Part shown: positions 25,623 to 34,436 of the stretch, one piece after another
Numbering within the stretch: the first letter of the stretch is position 1
How the letters are laid out: each line of letters starts with the position of its first letter
DNA from: Paenibacillus sp. V4I7
GTDB lineage: Bacteria > Bacillota > Bacilli > Paenibacillales > NBRC-103111
DNA: 64,000 nt
Direction: 5' to 3'
Assembly: GCF_030817275.1 (NCBI RefSeq)
Contig: NZ_JAUSZD010000002.1
Span: 2,666,001-2,730,000, forward strand
The notes under the pieces: generated by a model
The model's database searches: none
Told to the model about the DNA's origin: nothing
Seen by the model: the letters and a program-made list of their open reading frames with translations, nothing else
Translations under genes and position numbers: made by a program

Positions 25623-28565
25623 ATGCGTAAAATTACTTTGAATAAGAGTGTCTGCATGATTGTAATGATGTGTATGCTTTTTACGCAAATCATGTTTGTT
25701 GTTCCAACAAAGGTTGATGCTTCGGTGAACACTGAAAATGAGGCAACCATGGCAGATTTGTTTACTCAGAAAACGACGATTGGCGGACAGTATTATGAAA
25801 TTTTTAGAATTCCGGGAATTGTTGTCACACAAGACGGAACGCTAATTGCTTACTGCGAGGCAAGAAAGACGACTTCTGACTGGGCGGATATTGACATCCT
25901 TATGGTCAGAAGTACGGATAATGGCCAAACCTGGAGTGCACCATCCAAGCTTGTTGATGGTATATCTACCCAGAACACAATGAATAATCCAGTCATGATT
26001 GCAGAAAGAAATAGTAATACGGTGCATTTCCTATTCAGCAAAGAATATGCACAGACGTACCATCTGAAAAGTACCGATGGCGGCTTAACCTGGACCAATC
26101 CATTGGATCCAGGATCATCTGCTCCGGTTGAGATCACCGGTGCTTTTCATGAATCAACCTATGATTGGCGGGTCATTGCAGTCGGTCCCGGACATGGCAT
26201 ACAACTTGATAATGGACGGCTGCTGGCTTCAGTTTGGATGGCAAACGGAGGGGCGGCAAACCCTACAACTCATAGCCCTTCCGTGGTTTCTACCATTTAT
26301 AGTGACGATTATGGTGTTTCATGGCATATAGGTGAAATAGTGGCTGCGAATAGCCCTGAATTATCGAATCCGAATGAATCAGCGCTCGTTCAGCTTGCTG
26401 ACGGAAGCGTGATGATCAACATGCGAAATAACGATTCCGGTAATCGGAGAGCGGTTTCGATAAGTCCGGATGGAATCAGCAATTGGTCTACGCCGGTCTT
26501 TGATGATGAGTTAGTTGACCCGTTATGCTTTGGCAGCATTGTTCGTTACTCTAAGGCTGGTGAAGCAGGCGAGGCCGGTGATAAGAATCGTATCCTGTTT
26601 GTAAATGATAACAGTGAAACAGCCAGAGAGCATCTCACCCTTCGCATGAGTGAAGATGAAGGGCAGACATGGAAATACTCAAGGCTTCTTCAACTGGGAG
26701 GAGCGGCATATTCGGATATTGCTGTGGGACCTGATAAATCCATCTATGTTTTTTATGAGAGAGAACCGTACAAGTATTTGACTGTCAAAAAGTTCGGATT
26801 GGATTGGCTTACATCCCCACCGCCAATGGCGCAGCTGAATCATATAGCGATATCTGGAGCTGATTTTGCACCCTCTTTTATAAGTGAAATATACGCCTAT
26901 GATGTCAGGGTGGATGCGAGCCTTTCTAGTATCCTGATTAATCCTATTGCTTTCCCGAACAGCAGCTCGACGATCACCATTAACGGTCAACCTGCTAACA
27001 GCGGTGAAGCTTTTGAAGTTCCCCTCCCAGGGGATTCTGCAGAAATTTTGGTTACAGTTACTGCAAATGGTCAATCGAACACCTATACGCTAAGGGTTGC
27101 TAAGAAACGATTGGTAACCAACTGGAAGTTCGAGAAGTCTGTCAGCAACGGTATATATGATTCATCCGGATTTGGAAATAGTACTGCTACTACATTCAGG
27201 GGTGTTGAATACGAACAAGGGTATATAGGCAAAGCTCTTAAATTTGATGACTCGCCAACGGGAACAACCATTCAGAATAAAGAGCTTCTTGATATTGCAG
27301 GTATAGATGCTACCAAGTTTGGTACAGGAGATTTTTCTGTATCCACTTGGATACATGCAGATGATGTAAACAGTGGGAATGGGCAGCATGTACTTTTTTG
27401 GTATGGGCGCAGCGCAAGCGATATCAGCCAATGGTGGGTCCGCACAAAGTTAAATGCTGCTACAGGAACAGCAAATCTAGAGTTTTCAACCGGCAATAAA
27501 CCTAATGGCATCGGTAGTGAAATTAACGCAGCAACATCTGATGCTCCCATAAAAGCTGGCGTGTGGCAGCATATAGTAACCCAAAGGAAAAATGGAGTAA
27601 TGGAGATTTATGTAGATGGGGTTAGGAAAACCAGAAAAGGCTCAACTCCGCTTAATATTTCAAGAGGGCCCGAGACTAACTTGTATATTGGCAGAGCAAA
27701 GTCCGGTGATCGCGGATGGCACGGTAAAATGGATGAAATCCGTATGTACAACTACGGACTGAGTGCAGCCGAAATACAGGCGCTTGCATCACAGTTGTCT
27801 GTAGATTCGATCGCTTTAGATGCAAAAATAACGGAAGCAAAAGCTTTAAATGAAGCCATTTATACCTCTCAAAGCTGGGCAAACTTGCAAGCTGCCCTGA
27901 CAGCAGCAGAAGCTCAATTGGACAGCGATGGAATTACACAAGGAGGGATGGATCAGGCTCAATTGGATCTGCAGGCTGCAATTACGGCGTTGGTCCTGAT
28001 TGATATCGTTGCTCCAACGGCTTCTGTAAGCTATAGCAATGTCAATCCAACAAACCAAGACGTTGTGGCAACCATTACCCCTAGCGAGCCGGTAACCATT
28101 ATAAACAACGGTGGATCTGACAGCTATGTGTTTAGCGAGAACGGAAGCTTCACATTTGAATTTATGGATGCAGCGGGTAACACAGGTTCAGTTACAACTT
28201 CCGTGAGTAACATTGATCGTATTGCTCCAACTTTAAAGATTACACTGGATCAAAATGAGCTAAATCTACCTAATCATAAATTGGTGCCGATCCATGCCGC
28301 ACTAACATCTGAAGATAATAATCCGGGAACGCTATTTATTATTCTTCAATCCATTACTAGTAATGAGCCAGACAATGGATTAGGTGATGGGGATACTCCA
28401 CACGATATCCTAGGAGCTGATTTTGGTACGTTAGATACCGATTTTGAGCTTCGCGCAGAACGTTCAGGCAAAGGGAATGGGAGAATCTATACAATTACTT
28501 ATACCATAAGCGATGCAGCTGGGAATCAATCCACAGCTATAGCAACTGCTGTTGTTAAACATTGA
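25623..28565 (+). CDS. Secreted multidomain exo-alpha-sialidase (GH33), first copy
   Basis: The 980-residue enzyme removes terminal sialic acids outside the cell. It has a signal peptide with cleavage after VDA (about residue 33). The GH33 domain (about 45-400) shows IFRIPGIVV (Arg triad 1), WADIDI acid/base region, STDNGQTWS and SEDEGQTW Asp boxes, NMRNND (Arg 2), and AYSDIAV (nucleophile Tyr). Next are a cadherin-like beta-sandwich (402-492), a LamG/concanavalin domain (496-722), a FIVAR helix bundle (730-792), an Ig-like domain (796-864) and a C-terminal module (866-980). The last module is shared with the sialidase at 39022 and the remnant at 2692. No cell-wall anchor is visible. AAGGAGG precedes the ATG. 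Confidence 0.92.
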   Translation: MRKITLNKSVCMIVMMCMLFTQIMFVVPTKVDASVNTENEATMADLFTQKTTIGGQYYEIFRIPGIVVTQDGTLIAYCEARKTTSDWADIDILMVRSTDNGQTWSAPSKLVDGISTQNTMNNPVMIAERNSNTVHFLFSKEYAQTYHLKSTDGGLTWTNPLDPGSSAPVEITGAFHESTYDWRVIAVGPGHGIQLDNGRLLASVWMANGGAANPTTHSPSVVSTIYSDDYGVSWHIGEIVAANSPELSNPNESALVQLADGSVMINMRNNDSGNRRAVSISPDGISNWSTPVFDDELVDPLCFGSIVRYSKAGEAGEAGDKNRILFVNDNSETAREHLTLRMSEDEGQTWKYSRLLQLGGAAYSDIAVGPDKSIYVFYEREPYKYLTVKKFGLDWLTSPPPMAQLNHIAISGADFAPSFISEIYAYDVRVDASLSSILINPIAFPNSSSTITINGQPANSGEAFEVPLPGDSAEILVTVTANGQSNTYTLRVAKKRLVTNWKFEKSVSNGIYDSSGFGNSTATTFRGVEYEQGYIGKALKFDDSPTGTTIQNKELLDIAGIDATKFGTGDFSVSTWIHADDVNSGNGQHVLFWYGRSASDISQWWVRTKLNAATGTANLEFSTGNKPNGIGSEINAATSDAPIKAGVWQHIVTQRKNGVMEIYVDGVRKTRKGSTPLNISRGPETNLYIGRAKSGDRGWHGKMDEIRMYNYGLSAAEIQALASQLSVDSIALDAKITEAKALNEAIYTSQSWANLQAALTAAEAQLDSDGITQGGMDQAQLDLQAAITALVLIDIVAPTASVSYSNVNPTNQDVVATITPSEPVTIINNGGSDSYVFSENGSFTFEFMDAAGNTGSVTTSVSNIDRIAPTLKITLDQNELNLPNHKLVPIHAALTSEDNNPGTLFIILQSITSNEPDNGLGDGDTPHDILGADFGTLDTDFELRAERSGKGNGRIYTITYTISDAAGNQSTAIATAVVKH

Positions 28566-28675
28566 TATTTGTGAAGGGTGAATAATCACATTTTCCGGTC
28601 GATTAAGCTGAATAAGAAAGGGGGTGGGTTTTAAGAATTGATTTTGAAGTTGAGCCTAAACAGGAGAGTGATGAT

Positions 28676-31621
28676 ATGACGAACCGTCATATACGTATAT
28701 TAAAAGGAAAAACAGTTAAAATTCTTACACTGTTATGTGCATTTTTCCTATTAGCATCCGTTGTCCCCTTCCATTCGGGAAATGTGGCAAAGGCTGCAGC
28801 ACCCTTTTATGATGAAACCATTCTATTTGAATCGACAGTTGATGGATATGCCCAGTACAGAATACCAGGTGTAGTTGTTACCGGTAATGGTACCGTTATC
28901 ACTTACACGGAAGCAAGGAAGACGACATCGGACTGGGCAGATATTGACATTTACATGAGAAGAAGTGTTGATGGCGGAAATACCTGGCAGTCCAGAGTCA
29001 AGCTGGTGGATGGTGTGTCTACAGCTAATACAATCAACAATCCTGTCATGATCGCAGAAAAGAACAGCGGCACGGTGCACTTCCTATACTGCAAGGAATA
29101 TAATCAGGCCTATTACAGGAAGAGTACGGATAACGGTGCCACATGGTCGAGTCCTGTGGAAATAACCTCTGTATTCAACCAGTTTAAATCAGAGCTAAAT
29201 TGGGCAGCATTCGCCACGGGTCCCGGACATGGGATTCAACTAAATAATGGAAGGTTGCTTGTACCTGTCTGGCTTACTTTAAACACATCCCATGCACCCG
29301 GAGTTGTTTCCACTATTTACAGCGATGACGGTGGGGTTACATGGAATAGAGGTGAAATCATCTGGGACACTCCGGATATACCTAGTCCCAATGAGACAAC
29401 ATCCGTACAGCTTTATAACGGTTCAGTTATGCTCAATATGAGAAATAGTACAAAGGTCTCCCCGTTGCGATCTGTTGCAACAAGTCTAAACGGGAACAGC
29501 GGGTGGTCTACTCCCGTTTTGGACAATGAATTGAATGACCCGAATGATTATGGAAGCATTTTACGTTTTACAGATCAACACGAATACTATAACAACAGGC
29601 TTTTATTTACCAATACAAATAACCCTAGCGATAGATCCAATTTGACGGTTAAGATGTCCATGGATGAGGGAGATAACTGGACCTATTCCAAAGTAATAAG
29701 CCCGACAGGTGCTGCCTATTCAGATCTTGCAGTCAGCAATGATAAACAGACGATCTATTGCTATTATGAAAAATGGAATGGCACTCTCAAATATCATTAT
29801 ATGGTTTTAGCAAGGTTTAACTTGGAATGGCTAACCGACGGCGAACAGAGTCTTGATCCGTTATCAGGACCTTCTCCACTGTATCCTCCAATACCTACAG
29901 TGAATGTGGATGAGCAATGGAGCAGCCTTTCGGCCTGGACAACAGCTGGAAACGCTGCAATCAGCCCAGTGGGGCAGCTGAGCTTGTCTAGTAATAGTAG
30001 TACCACTTCTTCTGTTAATAGGACGGATATCAGTATTCCGGGGTCCTATACGCTTGAATTCAAGGCTAAAGTAGATGATTTCAGCAATGGAGCCATAGGG
30101 GTCAGCCCATTTCCTGCATCCTTGGCGACCAAGATAGGGGATGGGAAATATAGGCTGATGCTGGATTTCAGGACGGACGGAATCTACGCAATAACCAATT
30201 ATGGTGTCTGGACGCAAATAAAAGCAGTGACGCTAAATAACAGCTGGTATACATGGAAAGTAATTGTGAATCATGGTGTCGCCGAAGTATTCATGGACGG
30301 AGTATCTCAGGGTAAATTCGCCATGCAGTCTGGCAACTATAGCGATGTTTTGCAGCACTGGGTTCTAGGTACTAGCACGGATGCAGTAAATGCACATGTC
30401 GAATACTCAAAACTGTATACAGATGTGCCTGTTACATGGGATGTCGCCACGGTAAATCTCGATGAGCAGTGGAACAGCATGTCCGGCTGGACTACAGCTG
30501 GCAGCGCTATAATCAGCCCTGCGGGACAGCTGAAATTGTCTAGCAATACAAGTACCAATACGTCTGTGAACAGGACGGATATCAGTATTCCGGGGTCGTA
30601 TACGCTTGAATTCAAGGCGAAAGTAGATGATTTCAGCAATGGAGCTATAGGGGGGAGTCCGTATCCTGCATCCTTAGGGACTAAGATTGGTGATGGGAAA
30701 TACAGGCTGATGCTGGACTTCAGGTCAGATGGTATCTATGCAATAACGAATTACGGTGTTTGGACGCGAGTAAAAGCTGTGACATTGAATAGTAATTGGC
30801 ATTTATGGAAAGTAAGGGTGAATAACGGTTATGCCGAAGTATTTATGGACGGTGTATTCCAGAGCAAATTCGCTATGCAGTCCGGCATCTATAGTGATAC
30901 ACTGCAGTACTGGGTTTTAGGCACAAGTACGGATGCCGTAAATGCTCACATAGAATCCACAAAGCTTTACACAGAATTGCCTGGATCAGGTCCTGTTGGA
31001 TACTGGAAATTCGATGAAACAAGCGGCACCTCGGCGTCAGATTCATCAGGTAATGGAAATACGGGAACCGTGTACAATGGCTCGGTTTGGACTGTGGGTA
31101 AGCTAAACAACGGGCTAACATTTGATGCAACCAATGATTATGTAGATGCAGGCAACAAAAATAGTCTGCAGTTTGGTAAAGGTGATTTTACTGCGTCTGC
31201 GTGGGTGAAAACCGATACCATATCTGGAAACAGGTTCATTTTCTGGTATGGTGATGTGGGTACTGCAGTACCTTCATGGTGGGTACGCATGGAATCGGGT
31301 AAAGTTGCTTTCCAACTTGATGGCACATCAGCGCCTACCGGAAATTATGTGGTAACGGATACTGCCGCACTGTCGGTTGGAACTTGGACGCACATTGCTG
31401 TGACCCGTGAAGATCTGATCATTAGGATCTATGTGAATGGCGTAGAAAATAAGGGTATATATACCAGCAACGTACCAGATGTATCTAGTACATCAAATGG
31501 TCTTGCCATCGGTAAGGACAAAAATGGAACCACACGTTACTGGGATGGTATGCTGGATGAAGTACGTGTGTATGACAGGGCTTTAAGCTCCAAGGAAATT
31601 CAGAGGTTGTATAATCAATAA
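28676..31621 (+). CDS. Secreted multidomain exo-alpha-sialidase (GH33), second copy
   Basis: The 981-residue secreted enzyme has a signal peptide with cleavage near residue 40 (VAKAAA). Its GH33 domain (about 45-395) keeps YRIPGVVV, WADIDIY, NMRNST, several Asp boxes and AAYSDLAV. It is closest to the upstream sialidase (shared EARKTTSDWADIDI). The accessory part differs: two tandem about 184-residue jelly-roll-like repeats (408-591, 592-765) and a C-terminal LamG domain (775-981). The repeats probably bind glycans. It is 110 nt downstream of the first sialidase and probably shares its transcript. Confidence 0.92.
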   Translation: MTNRHIRILKGKTVKILTLLCAFFLLASVVPFHSGNVAKAAAPFYDETILFESTVDGYAQYRIPGVVVTGNGTVITYTEARKTTSDWADIDIYMRRSVDGGNTWQSRVKLVDGVSTANTINNPVMIAEKNSGTVHFLYCKEYNQAYYRKSTDNGATWSSPVEITSVFNQFKSELNWAAFATGPGHGIQLNNGRLLVPVWLTLNTSHAPGVVSTIYSDDGGVTWNRGEIIWDTPDIPSPNETTSVQLYNGSVMLNMRNSTKVSPLRSVATSLNGNSGWSTPVLDNELNDPNDYGSILRFTDQHEYYNNRLLFTNTNNPSDRSNLTVKMSMDEGDNWTYSKVISPTGAAYSDLAVSNDKQTIYCYYEKWNGTLKYHYMVLARFNLEWLTDGEQSLDPLSGPSPLYPPIPTVNVDEQWSSLSAWTTAGNAAISPVGQLSLSSNSSTTSSVNRTDISIPGSYTLEFKAKVDDFSNGAIGVSPFPASLATKIGDGKYRLMLDFRTDGIYAITNYGVWTQIKAVTLNNSWYTWKVIVNHGVAEVFMDGVSQGKFAMQSGNYSDVLQHWVLGTSTDAVNAHVEYSKLYTDVPVTWDVATVNLDEQWNSMSGWTTAGSAIISPAGQLKLSSNTSTNTSVNRTDISIPGSYTLEFKAKVDDFSNGAIGGSPYPASLGTKIGDGKYRLMLDFRSDGIYAITNYGVWTRVKAVTLNSNWHLWKVRVNNGYAEVFMDGVFQSKFAMQSGIYSDTLQYWVLGTSTDAVNAHIESTKLYTELPGSGPVGYWKFDETSGTSASDSSGNGNTGTVYNGSVWTVGKLNNGLTFDATNDYVDAGNKNSLQFGKGDFTASAWVKTDTISGNRFIFWYGDVGTAVPSWWVRMESGKVAFQLDGTSAPTGNYVVTDTAALSVGTWTHIAVTREDLIIRIYVNGVENKGIYTSNVPDVSSTSNGLAIGKDKNGTTRYWDGMLDEVRVYDRALSSKEIQRLYNQ
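29900..30975 (+). repeat. Tandem intragenic domain duplication (552-bp period)
   Basis: Two copies begin at 29900 and 30452 within the second sialidase gene. Shared stretches include RTDISIPGSYTLEFKAKVDD and VLGTSTDAVNAH in protein, and long runs of identical DNA. The duplication is in frame and recent enough to keep many third positions. It doubles a putative carbohydrate-binding module. Confidence 0.9.
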
Positions 31622-31640
31622 TTCCATTTATAGAAATAAT

Positions 31641-31666
31641 AAGAGCTGGACAATTGTCTGGCTCTT
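31641..31666 (+). terminator. Terminator after the sialidase pair
   Basis: AAGAGC pairs with GCTCTT around a loop that itself contains the palindrome GACAATTGTC. It lies 20 nt after the stop codon, with a short TTTC tail. Confidence 0.6.
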
Positions 31667-31791
31667 TCGAATTTCAAATTCATGAATGAGAAAATTACGT
31701 AATGTTGACCATTATTGTCAAGAGATCCTATCCAAGATAATGACATTTGATCGCTGCTGACCGCAAGGTTGTGTTTGAATATGGCAGTTAC

Positions 31792-31808
31792 AGCACAATC
31801 GTTGTGCT
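31792..31808. promoter_or_regulatory. Inverted repeat AGCACAA-TCG-TTGTGCT upstream of the membrane AraC gene
   Basis: Two perfect 7-bp arms with a 3-nt spacer lie 10 nt before a perfect cre site and 58 nt before the coding start. The placement fits an operator. No protein is assigned. Confidence 0.5.
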
Positions 31809-31818
31809 ACATCCGAAA

Positions 31819-31833
31819 TTGCAAGCGATTGCA
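31819..31833 (+). promoter_or_regulatory. cre site (CcpA) upstream of the membrane AraC gene
   Basis: TTGCAAGCGATTGCA matches the cre consensus WTGNAANCGNWNNCW at every defined position. It sits 33 nt before the start codon, suited to repression of the regulator during growth on preferred sugars. Confidence 0.65.
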
Positions 31834-31865
31834 TACGTTAAATAGTTAAAGGGGGCAGAAACGAC

Positions 31866-34241
31866 ATGTTCTATACTAACAGCCGTTTTGCTTGGTTGAA
31901 CAAGAGGATGAGAAACACATTTTTCATCAAATTGATTATGACTACGGCTTTGATTGCCATCATTCCAAATCTGCTCTCCGACGTAGTCGCGTATTACAAA
32001 GTTTCCAAAACCTTCGAAGAAGAAACAGGGAAAACGAAGCAGCAATATTTGAACCAAACACGCAATGCCATCGAAATTGTATTGAAACGAATCAAGGAGA
32101 ATTCCAATCTGCTTGCACTGAACCAATCCTTCGTAGAGTTTGAAAAGTTTCCGAACGGCAGCTATTACGAAGACCTGCAGGGAGAGCTTGGCAAAGAGGA
32201 CCTGCCTTCCCTGTACGGATATTTGGCAGCCAAAACCAATTCCATCTCTACGATTAATACCTTCCGAATATCCAATGAATTTGTGGATTCCGTCTATTAC
32301 TATGACAGCAGTAAAAGCCTTGTTATCACTTCGGACAATAGCGGCTCCAACCGGCAATTTGATCTTGATGATTTCTATGATAGGGACTGGTACAACACGT
32401 TAATTGAATCGAAAGAATATTACGTGTTTATGGATACCCGAATCACCAAAGCGTATGCTTCAAAAGAAAAAAACTTGCTATCCATTATCTATAAAACGAA
32501 TAAAGACAACAATGCCTTTATCATCAATCTGGATGCTTCTGTTATTTATAATGAAATTATTAACAAGCTGAACCATCAGGATGATATTTACGTTGTTTCA
32601 TCATCTGGGAAAATTCTATTTCACAGCAATCCAGCTAGCATGCATCAGAAACTGAGCCTTATTTTACTGGAGGAAAAAGATATTGTTGGGAAATCAGGTT
32701 CATTTGTGAAAGATCTGAAGGGTGCTAAAAAGCTGATCAGCCATTCCGCATCTCCTTTATTGGGGTGGACCTTCGTGAACATTTCGGATATGGAGGCACT
32801 ATCCAAAGGGACAGCTTCGATCAAGCAAACGATCGTTCTATCCGCCTTGGTTCTGGTTCTTCTTACACTAACATTGGCTTACTTGTCCTCGAGAAGCTTA
32901 TACAGACCGATATCCCGGCTCAAGGCGATGATTGGCGGTGAATCGGAGCGGAAAACGGGTCAAACAGACGAAATCGGCACGATAGGTATCTTCATGCAGT
33001 CAGCCATCCATGACCGAGACTACTACAAGGAAAAGCTTGAAGAAAGTCTGCCTTTTCAACGGGAGCAATTCAAGTATTCGCTTCTGCGCCGGCATTCCAT
33101 GAATTTGGAAGAAATCAGGAGTAAGAAAGCCTATTTGGACTTGGAAATCGATGTGGACGATCTTGTTGTGCTGGCACTTTCATTGGACGGCCACAGTAAC
33201 AGAGAGATGGAGAGGGGGATGATTACGAATATTACAAATGAGCTCTTCAAGCTCCGGATCATGGACAAAATCATACAAAGCCCAGTTATCCTAACCCCCT
33301 TTTATCTCGTTGATGCCGAAAAAGATATCATCGTAATCGTGCTGGGTCGCGGAGGGATGGACCAGCAGCAGGTATTCCTGCTTGGGCAGCAGCTTCTTGA
33401 CGAAGTGAATTTGGAGCTGCAGAGTTATTGCACAATCGGAATTGGCAGAGTCTGCAGCTCTATTCTGGATTTACCGCAAGGCTATGAGGATGCACTAGAA
33501 GCATTGAAATATCGGATCTTGTATGGGAATGGATATGTCATTTCCATCGACGATATCCGTATCGACAATAAAACTGGGTTTCATTACCCGAAACAAAAGG
33601 AAGAACTTCTGCTAGGCCATCTTAAAACGGCTCGCACGGAAGAAGCTCTCCAAGCGTTCGACGACTTTGTCTCCAAAATCAATGAGCATAAAAATAAGCT
33701 GCACTACAATCAGATTAGGCCGCTTTTCATGCAGCTATTAACGGGAATCATGCATGCATACAACCAGTTGGGAGCAGATATGAGGGCTGTTTTGGGTGGC
33801 GAAACGGACCCTTACCGGGAGCTTCTTGATCAAGATTCCATGGATAAAATTGGGGAGTGGTTTCACAGGCTCATTCTTTTAACAACGGTTTATATCGAAC
33901 GGGAAATGAGCTCAAAAGGTAACCATCATATTACCAGAGTGATTGATATCATCGAACGGAATTACAGCCAAGACATTTCCTTGAATTCAGTAGCGGAAGA
34001 ATTGAATTTGAACCCGGCCTACATCAGCCGGCTTTTCAAACAAATAACCGGTCAACCTTTTGTTGATGTTCTAAAAAAAGTGAGGATCGAAAGAAGCAAA
34101 GAGCTTTTAGTCCAAAGTGATTTGAAAATCAACGAGATCAGTAAACAGGTCGGCTACAGTAATTCGTATTATTTTATCAAAGTGTTTAAAGATATGATGG
34201 GTTTAACGCCCGGTGAGTACAAAAAAATATATGGCCCCTGA
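31866..34241 (+). CDS. Membrane-bound AraC-family regulator with extracellular sensor
   Basis: The 791-residue one-component regulator has TM1 (about residues 18-40), a Cache-like extracytoplasmic domain (about 41-320; ISDMEALSKG just before the membrane), TM2 (about 322-342) and a HAMP-like SSRSLYRPISRLKAMIGG. A cytosolic linker leads to an AraC double helix-turn-helix (about 687-791; ISLNSVAEELNLNPAYISRLFK, KINEISKQVGYSNSYYFIKVFKDMMGLTPGEYK). It lacks kinase and REC domains, so signal reception and DNA binding are in one chain. Its position directly before importer 2 suggests that it controls that operon on sensing an external sugar. Confidence 0.92.
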   Translation: MFYTNSRFAWLNKRMRNTFFIKLIMTTALIAIIPNLLSDVVAYYKVSKTFEEETGKTKQQYLNQTRNAIEIVLKRIKENSNLLALNQSFVEFEKFPNGSYYEDLQGELGKEDLPSLYGYLAAKTNSISTINTFRISNEFVDSVYYYDSSKSLVITSDNSGSNRQFDLDDFYDRDWYNTLIESKEYYVFMDTRITKAYASKEKNLLSIIYKTNKDNNAFIINLDASVIYNEIINKLNHQDDIYVVSSSGKILFHSNPASMHQKLSLILLEEKDIVGKSGSFVKDLKGAKKLISHSASPLLGWTFVNISDMEALSKGTASIKQTIVLSALVLVLLTLTLAYLSSRSLYRPISRLKAMIGGESERKTGQTDEIGTIGIFMQSAIHDRDYYKEKLEESLPFQREQFKYSLLRRHSMNLEEIRSKKAYLDLEIDVDDLVVLALSLDGHSNREMERGMITNITNELFKLRIMDKIIQSPVILTPFYLVDAEKDIIVIVLGRGGMDQQQVFLLGQQLLDEVNLELQSYCTIGIGRVCSSILDLPQGYEDALEALKYRILYGNGYVISIDDIRIDNKTGFHYPKQKEELLLGHLKTARTEEALQAFDDFVSKINEHKNKLHYNQIRPLFMQLLTGIMHAYNQLGADMRAVLGGETDPYRELLDQDSMDKIGEWFHRLILLTTVYIEREMSSKGNHHITRVIDIIERNYSQDISLNSVAEELNLNPAYISRLFKQITGQPFVDVLKKVRIERSKELLVQSDLKINEISKQVGYSNSYYFIKVFKDMMGLTPGEYKKIYGP

Positions 34242-34300
34242 GCGACCGCAGTTACTGTGCAAGTTCTGCGGTGGCTGGACGGTATTCACATTATAAATTT

Positions 34301-34357
34301 TTGACATGTATAAATTGTTGTATGAATGTAGAAACATTACTATTTAAAACGCTTACA
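34301..34357 (+). promoter_or_regulatory. Promoter region and cre-like site of importer 2
   Basis: A consensus -35 TTGACA (34301-34306) has only a poor -10 (GAATGT at 17 nt), fitting an activator-dependent promoter. TTTAAAACGCTTACA (34343-34357) matches the cre consensus with one mismatch and would act as a downstream roadblock. Confidence 0.5.
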
Positions 34358-34436
34358 TACATTGCTATTGTTGGCTCAGACTCAAGGTTCGGATGAATGG
34401 ATCTGGGGATCGTAGGAAAACAAGGGAGGAACAGGA

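Noticed and set aside
31788..32357. A 189-codon frame antisense to the membrane AraC gene
   Set aside because: It runs through the cre and inverted-repeat promoter region, and the plus-strand gene has clear domains and a good ribosome binding site.
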